Source of the DNA: Ilyonectria destructans | Taxonomy: Eukaryota; Ascomycota; Sordariomycetes; Hypocreales; Nectriaceae | NCBI GenBank assembly: GCA_020740775.1 | Contig: JAHEWK010000015.1 | Span: forward strand, 868,001 to 932,000 | Length of the DNA stretch: 64,000 nt | Reading direction: 5' to 3' | Shown: one piece after another, positions 13,579-26,319 of the stretch | How the letters are laid out: each line of letters starts with the position of its first letter | Numbering within the stretch: the stretch's first letter is position 1 | Made by a program: the position numbers and the translations under genes | The notes under the pieces: generated by a model | What the model was told of the DNA's origin: nothing | The model's input: the letters and a program-made list of their open reading frames with translations, nothing else | Databases searched by the model: none

Positions 13579-15783
13579 TCATTCAAGGAGGTTGAGATAA
13601 GGCGCAGAGACTTGGGAAACTGAATCATGTCCCACGCCAACAGAGTTAAGACTTGTCGGCAGGGTCAGCGGGAAGAGAGTAGGCTAATTTCCCACACCAA
13701 AGATTCTTTTACGTACCGTGACGTACTCAGAAGGGTCCCAGAAGCCAGTGCACCAGAGCCGCAGTTGTCTCTTCCCTCACCACGGGGCCTGAACTATCGG
13801 CGATCATCCTTGTAGAATGCTAGCGCAGGGAAGTACAGACATAATGGCCGCGGAGAACCCCTTCCGGAATCCCGTGTGTTAGACATGATGCTCCGTATCG
13901 AGTATACCGTATCAATTAGTCTTGGCTGGACATTCATTCACGAGGTTGGGCAGCCAGCTGCCGAGTCCAATCCCGTGTCTCAAGGATAGCAAAGTAATCA
14001 TTACCGGTCCAAAGGCGTCTAGACACGTGGACCTTGGCCTCCCGTTTCCATCTTGAGGTGCTACAGCTGACCTCGGGATGCTAGTGTACGTTGGAACCAA
14101 CTGGTAGGCCACGAAAACAGCCCCTTGTGCTGATGGTCAGGAAGGATGCCTTCCGATTGCTCGTTCGTTCGACCCACAGCAAAGCAGCTTCGGTGTGTAT
14201 CAGGCTCCGCGGCAAGCAACGAAAGATCTCACCCGCTCCGACGAGCCCCGAGCCCCGAAACTGCGACATCCACAACAAATTCCTTCTCCATCCCTGAAGA
14301 TACAACAAGGACCAGGCTGCCAATCTCAGGCTACCATCGGGGACCATGTCTGGCATGCCGAAGGCTCATTTTGGCACTCAGCTCGGCCACTCAGAAGGCA
14401 ATCAAATGCATGGTGGCAGTTGACTTCAGGCTGGCAGAACCATATTGTTTCCCACCGTAAAAATCACAGTACAGAGAAGGAACTCGGTGTATTGATCTGC
14501 CACGCGATTGAGCCTCTAGCAAGGAATGGCCAAGCTAATGTCACCTACTAAAGATGCCAAACACCGATACCCTGCATCCACCGCCAGCCTAATTCTTAGC
14601 CCTCCTGACTCAATGGCGTCAATTTGACAAGATGCTTTAGCCATCCATCTGCCTAGCCCGATATTGGAGTAGGTGGCACACCATAAGCATCCACACCTTC
14701 CGCCTCCGCGATGTTTGCGCCAGAGCATTGACATCGGTACGGTTCCGCATTTCTCTTAGTTTGAGTTCTACTGGCTTGCCCGTATTTTGGGAACTGATGG
14801 ACGCGACGATGGAGACAATGGAGACGGTGGAGCCCCGTTCAGGCTGTGTGTTAGCACCGATCGTCACAGAAAGACGACTCTTGGCCCGTTGAACTCCATC
14901 GCGGCTCGCGGATGGCCCCCGGGCTCCCCGGGCTCGTGTAACAAATCCGAACAGGATATGAGATTAACTAGCTCTTTATGAGGCCACACACTCTCGGCAC
15001 AGACGTGGGGTGACAACCTATAACTGACTCAGGGCTGACCACCCTACGACAGCCCGGCAGTGTAAAGTTGCGTCGACATCAGTAATCGCGCACAGGCTTG
15101 AGCCCTGGCGCCACTCACAATATCACAGAGTGACGAGGCGGTCCGAAAGAACTTGTGATGACGTGGTTTATGTGATGCAACGGTCCCATGAATGTGCTAG
15201 CACCACATTCATGTGGACCGGGTGGAAAGGAGTGCGAGGTGTTGGCGGAAGCTGAAGTCTGCCTTCAGCGAGGCAACCGATGCACTTTCGGGAGCCCACT
15301 ACATCAATGCATACAGCCCCGCTTTGTCAACGATTATAGTACAAGCTGAGGCTTTGTGGTGGGTGGGCCAAGGTTGTTGAGGCCCCCCGGAGAGTGAAAC
15401 CTGAAGCCGAGCCGTGCTACACCCTTGTGCTGCATTCCGAGGGGTGACGCGGTTTAAACGATCACTGGCAAACAGAACGGACACGGTAAACGAATAGGCT
15501 GGTAGAGGATTTTAGGGGGGAGGATCAATTTTGACAAATATCCTAACTAATTGTAATTAAGGAGCGAGGGGATACATTATAGATCGTAACCATACATTCG
15601 TTCGTGAAGGTGATAGACCTCGTTATTGTACGTAAAAGACAGGTGCAAACTCAGCGAGTGCATAGTTTCGGGGAATCCCAAGCAGTTCAAAGTGCTGTCA
15701 AGGAGAATGAAACCCAATTGTGTAGTGAACTGAATAAACGAATGTGTTTAGAAAGTTAAGGGAGGTGTTAAGGAACACCAGGC
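13579..15783. other. Intergenic stretch with one strong inverted repeat
   Basis: No supported gene. The open frames are under 120 codons and mutually overlapping. The palindrome at 15181-15220 is listed separately. Confidence 0.55.
15181..15220. repeat. Inverted repeat / hairpin with 7-nt loop
   Basis: The left arm CGGTCCCATGAATGTG and the right arm CACATTCATGTGGACCG pair over 16 bp with a single bulged base, around the loop CTAGCAC. It sits in non-coding DNA about 560 bp beyond the 3' end of the dioxygenase gene. It may be a cruciform, a protein-binding palindrome or the trace of an excised element. Confidence 0.75.
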
Positions 15784-17246
15784 TCACTCAGAGTCGGACA
15801 GATCATCCTCGACCAAAAACGCGGCGGAGCCGGTAGTGTAGCGCTGGACGGGGTAGTCGGCAGTGGGAAACGGCTGATAGATTCCGGCGCCGACCTTTCG
15901 GTTCTCCCCGTAGGCCGCCTCCCAGGCAGGAAGCAGGACGTCAGGAATAGCCCAGCCCAGTTTCTGGCTGCGGAGCCAGAGTCTGACCATGTGGCGGGAC
16001 GAGTTCTCGTCGTCCTGGTAGCGATCTCGCCGATGAAGCAAGGCCAAGTTGTTGAAGAAGAGGATATCCCCCTTGTTCAGTGTCAGCCGCAACTCTGCTC
16101 GAGCTGCCGACTTCGAAACCTCCTGCAGAGCGTAAAGCTGAGCCGGAGTCAGGGGAGGAATATTGGAGTCGATCATTTTCGGGTGCGGTCCGAGTCGATG
16201 AGGGTCGAGGCTGACCAGCAGCTTTCCGTCGTGGAACGAGAACACGGAGGCCAGGTAGTGCGTGGACTTTCGTCCAGGCCTGCGGGAAAAGTCATTAGAA
16301 ACGTCCTTGGGGTAGGTAATTCAGAGATTGAGATCACTTACAGCTGGACGGGCCAGTTGGGAGCCAGGAGGGTTCTGACAACCTCTGGCTCGCGGTTCAA
16401 GAGGTCGTTAAACACCCACCAAGCAGAGCTCAGATAGGTGTAGCCGCCTTTGTCAGCGATGTTGCGAACTTGGAGAGAGAGGATGTCGCATCCCATGTCG
16501 GTATGGAATGGCTACGGAGAAGATTAGCCAGGGGCAGTCTGTGCAAGGTAGTGCCGGCGTACCAGTGCCTCGTTAGTGTGGATTCCATGGCGACCACTTG
16601 CGGGAACAGTCCACTGCTTCGACTCAGTAACATGGGCTAGAGTTGTCAGATGGCTTCTATGGCACGAGAAAATGGAGGAGAGTGTGGTTTGGCGCGAAGT
16701 TTGAGTTTGGGAGGCGTACATAGCATGTTACCCTTACGATCTTGGAGACCCCTTTTCTCAGCGATGTAGCTGGCGAGACCCAAGAAGATGACTACACTGT
16801 CTTCAACAGTGTAACGGGTCGCATCTAAACCTCGAATGACGCTGAACCCACGGCCGAGATGGAGAGTCTCGGTGCAGGCTCGGAGGCGGCGGGAGAGGCG
16901 GGGGAGTGGGAAGTTGTCCCGGGAAACCTCGTCTCCATGGAGCTCAAGTTCTGTGACAGTCAGCCTTCAACATTTTTATTTGAGATAATTGCTTTGGGCC
17001 CTGACTATTGAACTCGGCGAGGGCATTGTCAATCTCGAGGACATCTTCATGGCTCAGTCGAAGGGTGTAAGGATGGTCGTCCTTGAAGTCAGCCCCTGAC
17101 CAGATCAAAGGCCCAGCCAGAGTGCCGGCCGAAACCTTAACGAATCGGTCGGCTGCGATGTTAGTGTCAGCAACTTGAATCGAACCGCTCTTAGGCTCGT
17201 ATGGAAAAGCCATGGTTGAATTGAGGATGGCGTTTGGGGAAGCCAT
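15784..17246 (-). CDS. TauD/TfdA-family Fe(II)/2-oxoglutarate dioxygenase
   Basis: Five exons on the minus strand (17246-17006, 16950-16720, 16636-16563, 16511-16342, 16279-15784) give 403 residues. All four introns (55, 83, 51 and 62 nt) have GT/AG ends and keep the frame. The iron-binding HxD triad element appears as PFHTDMG at residues 184-190 and is only complete after splicing. The distal His is in LLHRRD (about 321), and the 2-oxoglutarate-binding Arg lies in RHMVRLW (about 334-338). Other family marks are NFPLPRL, GRGFSVIRGL and HVTESKQW. Such enzymes hydroxylate small organic acids or sulfonates such as taurine and release succinate and CO2. The substrate cannot be set from sequence. 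The gene stands alone, without sulfur-metabolism neighbours. Confidence 0.9.
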
Positions 17247-20102
17247 GGTTGAGTTCTTCCACTTGACAATTGATGAAGATAGTTGGTGAGAATGGAGGGT
17301 GGCAGATCAAGAAGTAAGGCCAAGAGAAATGGGAAATGCAGATCGAGTGGTATGCACTTTCAGAATACCGTGGATCAGATCAACTTTCATCATTCAGGGG
17401 CGGGCAGCGTTCTGGTCGTTATATGCCATAAACTCCTCCCCCCCTCTTCCCCCCCTTGGATCTAACAGCCTCACTTGCAGAGAACACTGATACGCATGTC
17501 CCGCGCTTCGCGGGGAGATTGGACCCAGAGGCCGAACAGAGAGGGACCTCTGTTGGTTGTTAGCTTCAATATTGGCCCCATGATGCTAGCAGGTCGTCAC
17601 AGTTCCAGATGGGGATGTCGGGCCTCCGCTGAACGATGTGCAGCGTCCGGGATCCCTCTGCTGGCCGATGCGAGACGGTGTCATAGTCTCTCAAGGGGCC
17701 AACAGGAAGGCCTGCGGGAATCGTGGGGCGGCAAGAGTGATTCGATGCTGATGTCGACCGGCGAGGCTCGCTGAAAAGACACACAGTAGGATGTCGTGAG
17801 AGCCGGATCGCAACCGGGCGACGAGCCTTGGCACTTCCCAGAGGGGGAGGCTGTACCAAAGATGGGACACCTGCTCACTGCAGTATGTTTGTACCTTACT
17901 AAGTCGAATCGAAGCATCATGGTCCTTGAACAGGCTACGCGATGATGTCCAGGAGTCCAGAGTCGTCAGACGTCTCTTTTGCACAAACCTATCCTCACAT
18001 AGCTTACAGACGTCTAGAGTAGTCCTGTAAAGCATCAATGGCATACAGAGGGCGCAAATGCAAGGAGAGCCGCGAGTTGTCAGGCTCGCAGGACGGCCCC
18101 CCCTCGTACATCCCCGGAGCCCGGATCTTCAACCCTCAGACACCCGGAGCGCCGTCACGGCGAGCTAACGCGACTTGGAGACGGTGAAGAGTCACGATGC
18201 ATGGGATTTCAAGTCTAGTCCTGTTAGCTCTTCACAATCTGAAGGAAGAATCTCGAAGGCATGGGGGTCGGCCGGTCGAGAGGCCATGGCCGGTGTAAGA
18301 ATAAGAATTGTAGGTCAGCCAGCCTGCCTTGGCCGAGGGAGGAAGCGGCTGCAATGCACCCACGACGTCTCCTCCCTTCGCCCGCTGGCTTTGGATTTCC
18401 CATGTCTTTTCCCTTCCTCCTTGTTCCCACCGTTTTTGGCTCGCTCCGTTGCCCCGTGTACTCTTCGGCAGTGATGACAACGAGGAACCGCAACTAATTC
18501 TCGCTTCTTAGACATTTCAAAGCTAGCTACGAGGTACATCACTTGAGCCTCAAAAGGTACAAACCAACAGCCGCATCAAAAGCATATTCTCGCCGAGACG
18601 AGACAATAGCCGCGGACTTCTGGCCGCTCGAGGTCTAATTCGTGTATTAGTGCACATGTCTCTTCTCTCAATGATTTAGCCAGCCCCACGTCTGGCGTGT
18701 CACCGGTGGGTTGCGTGGTGGGACGCTACGAGGCTCTGGCAGCGTCTGGTTTGCCTGACCGTTGCACCCAATGTCGGCCAAGCGCCTCCAGCGAATCAGA
18801 GCAAACCGGTCAAAGATCTGGTAACTTTTACAGACCCATAATAGACAAGCGGGCCGTGATTGGTGGCTGTTTCGGCAGGGGTTGTCAATATATCCACAAT
18901 CCTGACCAGGGCGATTCCGACCAAGACACACCTCCACGCCCACCATGTGGCTCAACAATGGATTTACTATGTACAGATTGGTTTGGGACCCGAGCACACA
19001 CACGCATCACTCACTGAAACAGGTAATGCCCGTAACTTGAGGCCCCCGAGATCCACGGCAGTTGTTGGGCCTCATCTTACCAAGTCCTCCTTTGTTCCTT
19101 GTACTTCGTGTTCGGACCCGTCGAGCAGGCTGCACAAAAGCAATGAGCACATTGCACCTGTACAAAATTCAATGTGCTATATTATGTGCTGCACGACTGG
19201 GATTGTCCCCCTCCATCTGACCGGGGGCTGATACACCGAGCCTTGGGATTGGAGAGACTCGAACGCCACTATGTCTCCCTCGACTATCTCTACGAAAGAC
19301 AAGTGGACAGGGCCCGAGAGTCCCCAGACACGGGACGTAGGGTTACTCCGACACCTGGAGCCGCCCTTTGTCCTTGTGACCTTTTGCGTTCCCGTGTTTC
19401 TGTGTGCGTGTGTGCCCGAGCCTCGTCAGGCCCTTGCCCATTCCCTGGTTGCTCAACACACGATCCAGCGAGGACTGCCGACATTGACCAAATCCTTGGG
19501 CGACACGACTCGGCAGGTTTAACCGGGGCCCAGGCTTCGAACGGTCCTTCCGGAATGGAGGCGACTAATGACAGCTGGCGTGGGATCCGCGTAAGTCAAA
19601 TCCCTCGTTGATTGATCCGGCGTCCTCGTCGCCTCTCCGCTGCGGAGCTCTGCTCCCAGGCGACCACCAACAGTCCCGCCCGATCTAGATACTTTGGGAT
19701 ACCTACTCCGATCATGTAACTAGCTTCAACCTAGCAGTATGATGTACAGGAGGCTCTGAAGGTGGAGATTTCTGGGCTGACTGGGTGATGGATCGAGGCC
19801 CATGGGGTTGAACGAGGCGTTTACGGTTTGACCGCCCCTTGTCTTGTGAGGGGTGAGCAGACGAGGAGGGCTCGAAGACATGCCGGACCAGGGTGCCATC
19901 ACTGGCATGAGGGTGCAGTGGAGGGTAACTATGATGGCATGGACGGATGGTTCGATGGAGGGACAGATGGAGATGGCGGGAGTGGGAATATACGCTTGTG
20001 GGAGTTGGTGTGATTTGGCCTCGGACCCTTGAACACTGGGCATTGGGCATTGGACCCTTGGACCACACGGCAGTCAGTTTTTGAACTAACAGGCTGAGTT
20101 AG
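17247..20102. other. Intergenic region upstream of the Zn2Cys6 gene
   Basis: No recognisable coding sequence. The right end (about 20085-20102) looks like an intron end (ACTAAC branch point followed by a TTAG acceptor). The unidentified first exon of the downstream Zn2Cys6 gene should therefore lie somewhere in the last few hundred bases. A short direct repeat (CATTGGG three times, the last copy imperfect) lies near 20039. Confidence 0.5.
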
Positions 20103-23100
20103 GAGACGACAAGGCATACGCCCGGATCGACGGCCGATGCAGCCTCCCGGCCTCCCCGGCCAGAAACCAGTCGCACGAACCAACAACAAACCGACGTTCG
20201 ACATGGCGTTGAGGCACAGGCCACAGAGGCACAACACGTCGACTGTACACCTACAGACACCAGGGAGACAGAGATCCACGAGACACACGAGACGCACGGG
20301 ACACACGATGTACATGCAGTCGCAGATAATGCAGCTGGATTGGCCATTCGACTGAAACTACCCTCTCTGCCACCGCTGCCCTCGTCTGACATCGAGGCTG
20401 TCACCACGGACATCCTCGCTAGTTCGACGCAGCCCTCACCGGTGCATAACCAGCAGCCACCGGTGAACTCTCTTCGTGACAATGATACCAGGAAGTTGCG
20501 GTCACCAAGCCTGAGTGTAACCAGTCAGCACGACCATCTCACCGAAACCCCCTGTTGTGTCCCCCAGCCGCAGCAGCACCGCCTCCCAGACCAAGCAGGC
20601 CAAGGTCCAAGTCACAACCGAGACCATGGTGACAATAGGGGCAACGACGGGGGCCACAGACCTGTATCATCTGGACATCGAGACCGCACCGGTAGTACAC
20701 CTGTCTCGCCACCTATTGATTTGGGGCAGAATCCACATCGTCCCGTCCCGCCAGCCGATCTCTTTGCAGAGCAACTATCGCCTGCCAACTGCCGGACCGC
20801 GGCCACTGTCCTCCCCGACTTTCCTGTGGCTGACATTGTCAGGCTAGTGACCCTGGGTCATAGTGAGATTATCCGTCTTGCCGCCTTTTCCCCCACTTCT
20901 GGCCCAGTACCATCACCTCCCAGAATACCTTCACCTAGTCCAACCACCTGTCCTTCAGCTTCGACGAAGAAGGCCAAGACGACGACAGTCAAGACGACTA
21001 CACAGTCTCCCAACAATCCTGTCATCAACACAGACCATTCGACCTTGACCTCGGCCTTCAGCTCTGCCTCGAGCCCGAACCGAGATCCATCATTCCAGAG
21101 CAGCACGCCCACAGGCTCGACATCATCGCCATCATCCATCGATGATGCTCAACAGAGGACATGTCCTAACCAGGACCATCGAACACAGAACGTACCTAAC
21201 TGCAAGCAATGTTATACGCCATCAGGGAGCCGTCCCGGATCGCCACTCACCGATGGTGCCCCGACTCCGGTTACATCTCCAGGCTCTACCTCGGAGGGCA
21301 CCACAGAAGACGAAAAGTCCGGGATAGAGGGCGAACCTATCGAACAGGGGGTGCCAGCTTTGACTCGAATGTTTGGAGCACTTAATGTCGAGGCTGATTT
21401 GTCCCAGCATCCAGAATCATTTGGTTCTGATCGTAGCGAGGGGAGCTTGGAACAGCTCTCCCTTTCACAGCCCGTGGGTAATGATGGCGCGAATCACTCA
21501 TCAGAGACCGACTCGCGTATGGTTATCGGTGATGAAGAATCTATTGGGGATGCTGAAGACAACCGCGATATAGATTCCGCCGAAGTGCAACCTACCGACC
21601 AGGAATTCATCGGCAAGGTTGACGACTCGGCTGAAGAATTGGACGTCGAACTCCAAAATCCTAACACCACTAAAGACCGGAATAGAAAAAAGGCTGGAGA
21701 CTCTTCTAAACGGACACGGGGTGACCTTACCGACACTGACTCCGATGCCTCATCTCGTCCGCCAGATAAAACTCAACGAAGAAAAGACGGAAAGATGCGG
21801 ATCATGGCCAGGGAGAACTGCAAGGAAATCAATATGGTGAGAAAGGTGAAGGCTTGCGTGCGCTGCCGCATTCGTAGGCTTAAAGTTGGTCATTCTCGAC
21901 TCGTTTTCTCTTTGATTTCTAACAAAGCGCTAGTGTGACTTCGACCCTAATAACCCTACTGGATGTTGCAAACCCTGCATGCTCAACTTTTGGATATTCA
22001 GGGGGTCGTTCTACAATACCACTTGTCTTCGACTCAAGTTCTCCGAGGTCATCCTCTACCGTCGCGGCGGTCTTAACCTCACTGGTCGGTGGAAAGATGT
22101 CGGCATGTATGACGTCGGAGACCGCGTTGGGGACGGATCCCGCGTGATCCACATCTCCCTAGGACTCTGCGAGGCGCCGATCGTCTTGAACGTTGTCCAG
22201 TTCGTACCCAAGAAGGGCGATGTGACTGCCCGCCACTGGACCTGCTATGAGGAAGGGAAAAAGGCCGTCAGGAAGTCAAAAGAGCTTGCGTGTTACTGTT
22301 TACTCGACATCAACGCCACTGCGGTTGCTGTTGAAGAGTACACAGTTTTCAATGCGCTCAGTGCCATGTTAAATCGTATTTTGGGGCCTGTGTTGAAGGC
22401 TGCGGCGATTGATCCCACTGCCCCTGTTGGGTTGGTTGAGCTTACATACTGGAGGGCCATATGCGAGTTCGTACGGCTTTGCGTATGTATTTGTTAGCAT
22501 CGTCAGTTTCTGTCACTAATCAAGCACCAGAAGAGAGCGTCCCCTGATGGCCCACCAGAAGACCAAATGGCGATACGCTTATTGGGCAATACCTTTATTC
22601 TGTGGTTTGCAATCCGTTCGTCGACTATTCTGATCCGACCCACTAGTTTTGGAACTAACTTCTGGCCTAGAACACACGACAGGTTCATCCTACATTATGG
22701 GCGAGGACAAGCTAGGCATGGAGCTGGAAACTAATGACCCAACATACCCGTTGCAGGGCAAGATTTCTGTCCCACGAATGATCATTGCACAGTTCGACAA
22801 CTTGAACTACACCCGAGTGCTCGAGAAGTACAAGAGGAGAGTCATAAGCGAGCTTAAGTATTTCATGACCCACGCCAACAAACAGTGGTTTATCGTCTAT
22901 TTGGTCCTCTTCATCCTGATGCACGAGGCGAGCTTGACTGCGGCGGATCGATCTCGACACGCGAGAGCAAATCACGGGACATCGGTACTCCCAGCTGCCC
23001 TCATCCTGTGCCATCTCCGGGAACTAATTGTTGGCCCTGCAGATTCGATACTCTATCCCGGACTTCGTCGAAGGCCTCCAGGAGGGATGCAACAGTCTCC

Positions 23101-23505
23101 TCGCCCACTGGCACTCCTACGCCGAGGGAGCCTGGAATAGGCCGACTTCGATTGATGCAAAAGGAAAGACGCGAATGGGCTATATGACAGTGGCACAAAC
23201 CAAAATCATACAGGCAGCAAAATGTGACCCCGAGACCATCAAGCAACATGAGTTTTGGAAGCGTTGGAGAGAGGAGAATGGCACCAGTACGGATACACCC
23301 CTACAATGTCCATGACTAACACGCTAACTCGATGTTCCCAGCTTCGATGATGGGCGACAAGACGCCTGCCAAAGACGAATACCAGGGGAGCCAAAACAAG
23401 TTCAATTGGGAACACCCCTATTACTGGATCGCCCAGCTTCTCGAAAACAACTGGTCGCCGCACCCGACGTACCAGCGCGAACGTGTTCCCACCGCCGCCA
23501 TCTGA
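20103..23505 (+). CDS. Fungal Zn2Cys6 DNA-binding protein, 5' end not resolved
   Basis: Visible exons: 20103-21884, 21934-22470, 22531-22615, 22671-22984, 23043-23286 and 23342-23505. The introns are 49-60 nt with good signals. The zinc cluster is split by the first intron: CVRCRIRRLK joins CDFDPNNPTGCCKPC to give the C-x2-C-x6-C start of a binuclear cluster. The rest (LRLKFSEVILYRR, LGMELETNDP, WFIVYLVLFILMHE, HPYYWIAQLLE) fits a large, mostly uncharacterised fungal family with this extended cluster. The segment before the cluster is about 590 codons, rich in Ser, Thr and Pro, with acidic blocks and no domain. No Met codon is in frame before 21369, so either a first exon lies upstream of the acceptor at 20102, or translation starts at 21369, giving 619 residues. 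Probably a nuclear transcription factor; targets unknown. Confidence 0.78.
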
Positions 23506-24225
23506 TGGTCTATACCAGACACCCAAGAACGAAACACACATTGATTTTTCCTAAAACACGATCCTTAACACTATCACGGCATTTCCTCGATACTAACGAA
23601 TCACGGATGGACGGAACAAGCATTATTAGACGCTCGGCGAGCACTGCTCATGGAAGGCACCAACAGGACCAACGGAAAAGGAAAAAGGTGCAAAAAAAGC
23701 GGCATTTGATCGCAGATGTTGGGTAAATTGACCCACGGTTAACCAAAGTGAGTTTTTTTTAGGAACACAGGACAACGACAGGACGCCTTTTAGGGTCAGG
23801 ATGTGGGTTCACTGCCTCGCTAGAGAAGGCACACACACACAGAGCTCGGATCGCCCGAGAACCCCTTTTATGGACGATCTTCGCGGTACTTTTCATATCA
23901 ACAGTCGCTACAAACTCAACAACACAGATTGATGTTCTCCTTTTTCTCATATATCTATCTTCCTTACTTGATAGGTTCTCTACTTGACGCCATCATTCCC
24001 TGTCCAAGCCGCGTCGCACTATCTATCCCTTGCTGAATTCAGAGCCAAGTCGTTCCAACCCAGAACAAGTGTCACAACCCCTGGGTAAACAACAACACCA
24101 CTCTTCCCAAATCTAATCTAAGGGGCCGTCCCACACTACTCTATGTGATCATCCCTTGAGTCCCTCGTACCCATGCCTCCCAGTCGTCTATCCGACCAGT
24201 CCTTAACCAGTCCATCGTAGCACCA
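23506..24225. other. Convergent 3' intergenic region
   Basis: The region lies between the ends of the Zn2Cys6 gene (+) and the acidic hypothetical gene (-). It should contain both 3' UTRs. No other feature is visible. Confidence 0.55.
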
Positions 24226-25413
24226 TCAGATCCCTACAGCCGGCGGCCCCACGGGTGCTCTTGTGCCGTAGCAGATCTTCTTCCGTGGCGGCTTCCAGGT
24301 GGGGGCATCCCACTCTGTGTCCGGCCACACCTCGTCAATGGCAATCACATCCACCAAGGGACTTCCCAGCCCGCGACTCTTCATAAACCTAGTGAAGTCG
24401 CCGCCGGATGCTCTCAGTCGATGTCGGGCTTCACGACGATTTAGAGCGGCTTTGACGTCTCTGATACTGCGCAAGGCGGAGTTGCGGAGGTCTCCGATGA
24501 GCTCGATGTAACTCTGTAGTCGTACGAGTTGCTCTGCCGAAATCGTATAGTAGTTGTGGGGTTCTGTTGAGTCGCACAGACTCTGAAAGGGGGTCTTGTA
24601 ATTCGCATCCGGGCTATCTGAAGGCGAAGCTGAGGTTGGGTGGCACGGTTCCGAAACCCATGTCGTGCAACAGTTCCCCGAATCCGAGGCATCGACGTTC
24701 TGGTTGCCCTCGGCTTCAACTCGGTCGAGGTGCGACTTTAAATCTACCGGGAATGATTGACTCCAAGGTAGTAGAAGGGTGTGCTTGGCCTCATCATTCT
24801 GATTCGAACCGCGGGTTTCAGGATCGATATCCGAGCAATCGCTTTCGTGTTGAGGTGACGGTAATCGGGTTGGCGTTTCTCGGTTGGAGAACCACTCCTC
24901 GTAGCGAGTGTCTTGATCGTGTGCGCCGGCGTCGTCGTAATCGTGATCGTCGTCCGAATCGGATTCTGCATCGTACGCGATTTCGTCATAGGGAATGCCC
25001 TGACACTCTGCAGAACCCTGGAAAGCAAAGTTTATAGTATAATCTTCATCTGCGCATTGACTAGTCGGGCCAAAGTCCGTGTCTTCGACAGCAGAACAGT
25101 CCGTGTTGAGGGAGTCAATCTGGGACTGGAGGGTCGCACCAGCATCCTACACATTGGCGTCCTCTTCAACCAACCACGGAAAGTCGAATCGAGAGCAACT
25201 GTCGAATAGCTCCTCTACTTCGCTCTCCACCGGGCTGGGCAGCGGTATCATCACAGCGAAGATCCCAATATCCGACGGGGACGCGCGCTGGATCGCTCGG
25301 ACCCGTAGTCTCCTGAGATCGTCAAGCATCGCCTGTATCCGGTCTGCGAGTATGTACCTCATTTCGATCGACACCTTGGTGGTGTCTGTCGTACCCACGC
25401 CCCATCGTGGCAT
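24226..25413 (-). CDS. Acidic hypothetical protein with an in-frame TAG (intron or pseudogene)
   Basis: A continuous minus-strand frame runs from the ATG at 25413 to a stop at 24226, interrupted only by a TAG at 25149-25147. Removing a 72-nt GTAGAG...TAG intron (25218-25147) keeps the frame and gives 371 residues. An alternative donor GTGGAG lies 12 nt earlier. The first part (about 65 residues) is mixed helical. The middle is low-complexity with a strongly acidic run (ESDSDDDHDYDD). The C-terminal 90 residues are basic and helical, then Pro-rich (WPDTEWDAPTWKPPRKK). I do not recognise a family. The long uninterrupted frame after the TAG (307 codons) argues for real coding sequence. If the TAG is not spliced out, the gene is truncated to 88 residues. 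Confidence 0.55.
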
Positions 25414-26319
25414 TTCGAGGCGAAGTCAGTCCTAGGGTTACTCGTCGGATCTTCGTTCAGTCGGATGGGGTGGAAGACGTGCGATATTGTCCAGTTGAAG
25501 TTGCGGTTCAGGGGCGCATTGAAACGTAACAGGACACGAAGTTCGGTAGATCAAGGCCCAAGGGGATAGAGAGTAGTTATGGATGCCTGCTTCGATACTC
25601 TGAGTCAGTCCGGAGCGTGACCGCCCGCGAGGAGTCACGGGTCACGGAGGATGTTCTCAATGGAAACTGGCACTGCTCACTGCTCACTGCTCACTGTTTG
25701 TCGGAGCAATCACGAGTGAATCATTCACGAACTCACCTCAGCGTGCATTTCCTGCAATGATTCTCCACAATTTCTATTGTCTCTGTGTCTTTGTCGTGAG
25801 TCAGTCTACCTCGGCCAAGGTTTGTCCCAGTTGATTGCTTGTTCGTTCCCTCCCTGGATGTTCTGTGCACACAAGGGGAAGCAGGCACGCAGTCGTCCGA
25901 ATGACTCGCACATCCCAGATGCAATTGCGTCATATTCTCCAGATTACCCGTCATCAAATGAAAGGCAAGCCATCCCTACGGCGTGTCGTCGAGATAGCCT
26001 CAGCGTTGCCGTGGCTCCGCGGATGCGGGCTCACCTTCCGGATGCGCCACACGCGGGATCCAACACTCACACATGGACTCATGCGAGATGCTATTCTAAC
26101 TCGATGCCTGCATAACTAAGGCTTCTGTGACGATAAGTCCCCTAAGGCCCATATAAGAATGATTGTCCAGTGTCTCTAGTTTACGTCGCCCGTCCGCCAT
26201 GTTAGTCGTCGTTCCGTACAAATATTACAACCTGCTAATGAACATTATAGATCCCCGTACGTCCTGTACAAGGCTCGCACGCTCGCTCGCAGGGCCCTCG
26301 TCTTTGGGTGCCTACGCTT
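25414..26319. other. Intergenic stretch with a short 8-bp tandem repeat
   Basis: No supported gene. At 25671-25696 the octamer CACTGCTC is repeated three times. The left end probably carries the promoter of the acidic hypothetical gene and the right end the 3' UTR of the inositol phosphatase gene. Confidence 0.55.

Noticed and set aside
24790..24830. Sequence resembling a tRNA T-arm (GGTTCGAATC on the minus strand)
   Set aside because: It lies inside the acidic hypothetical coding frame, and no acceptor stem or anticodon arm could be folded around it.
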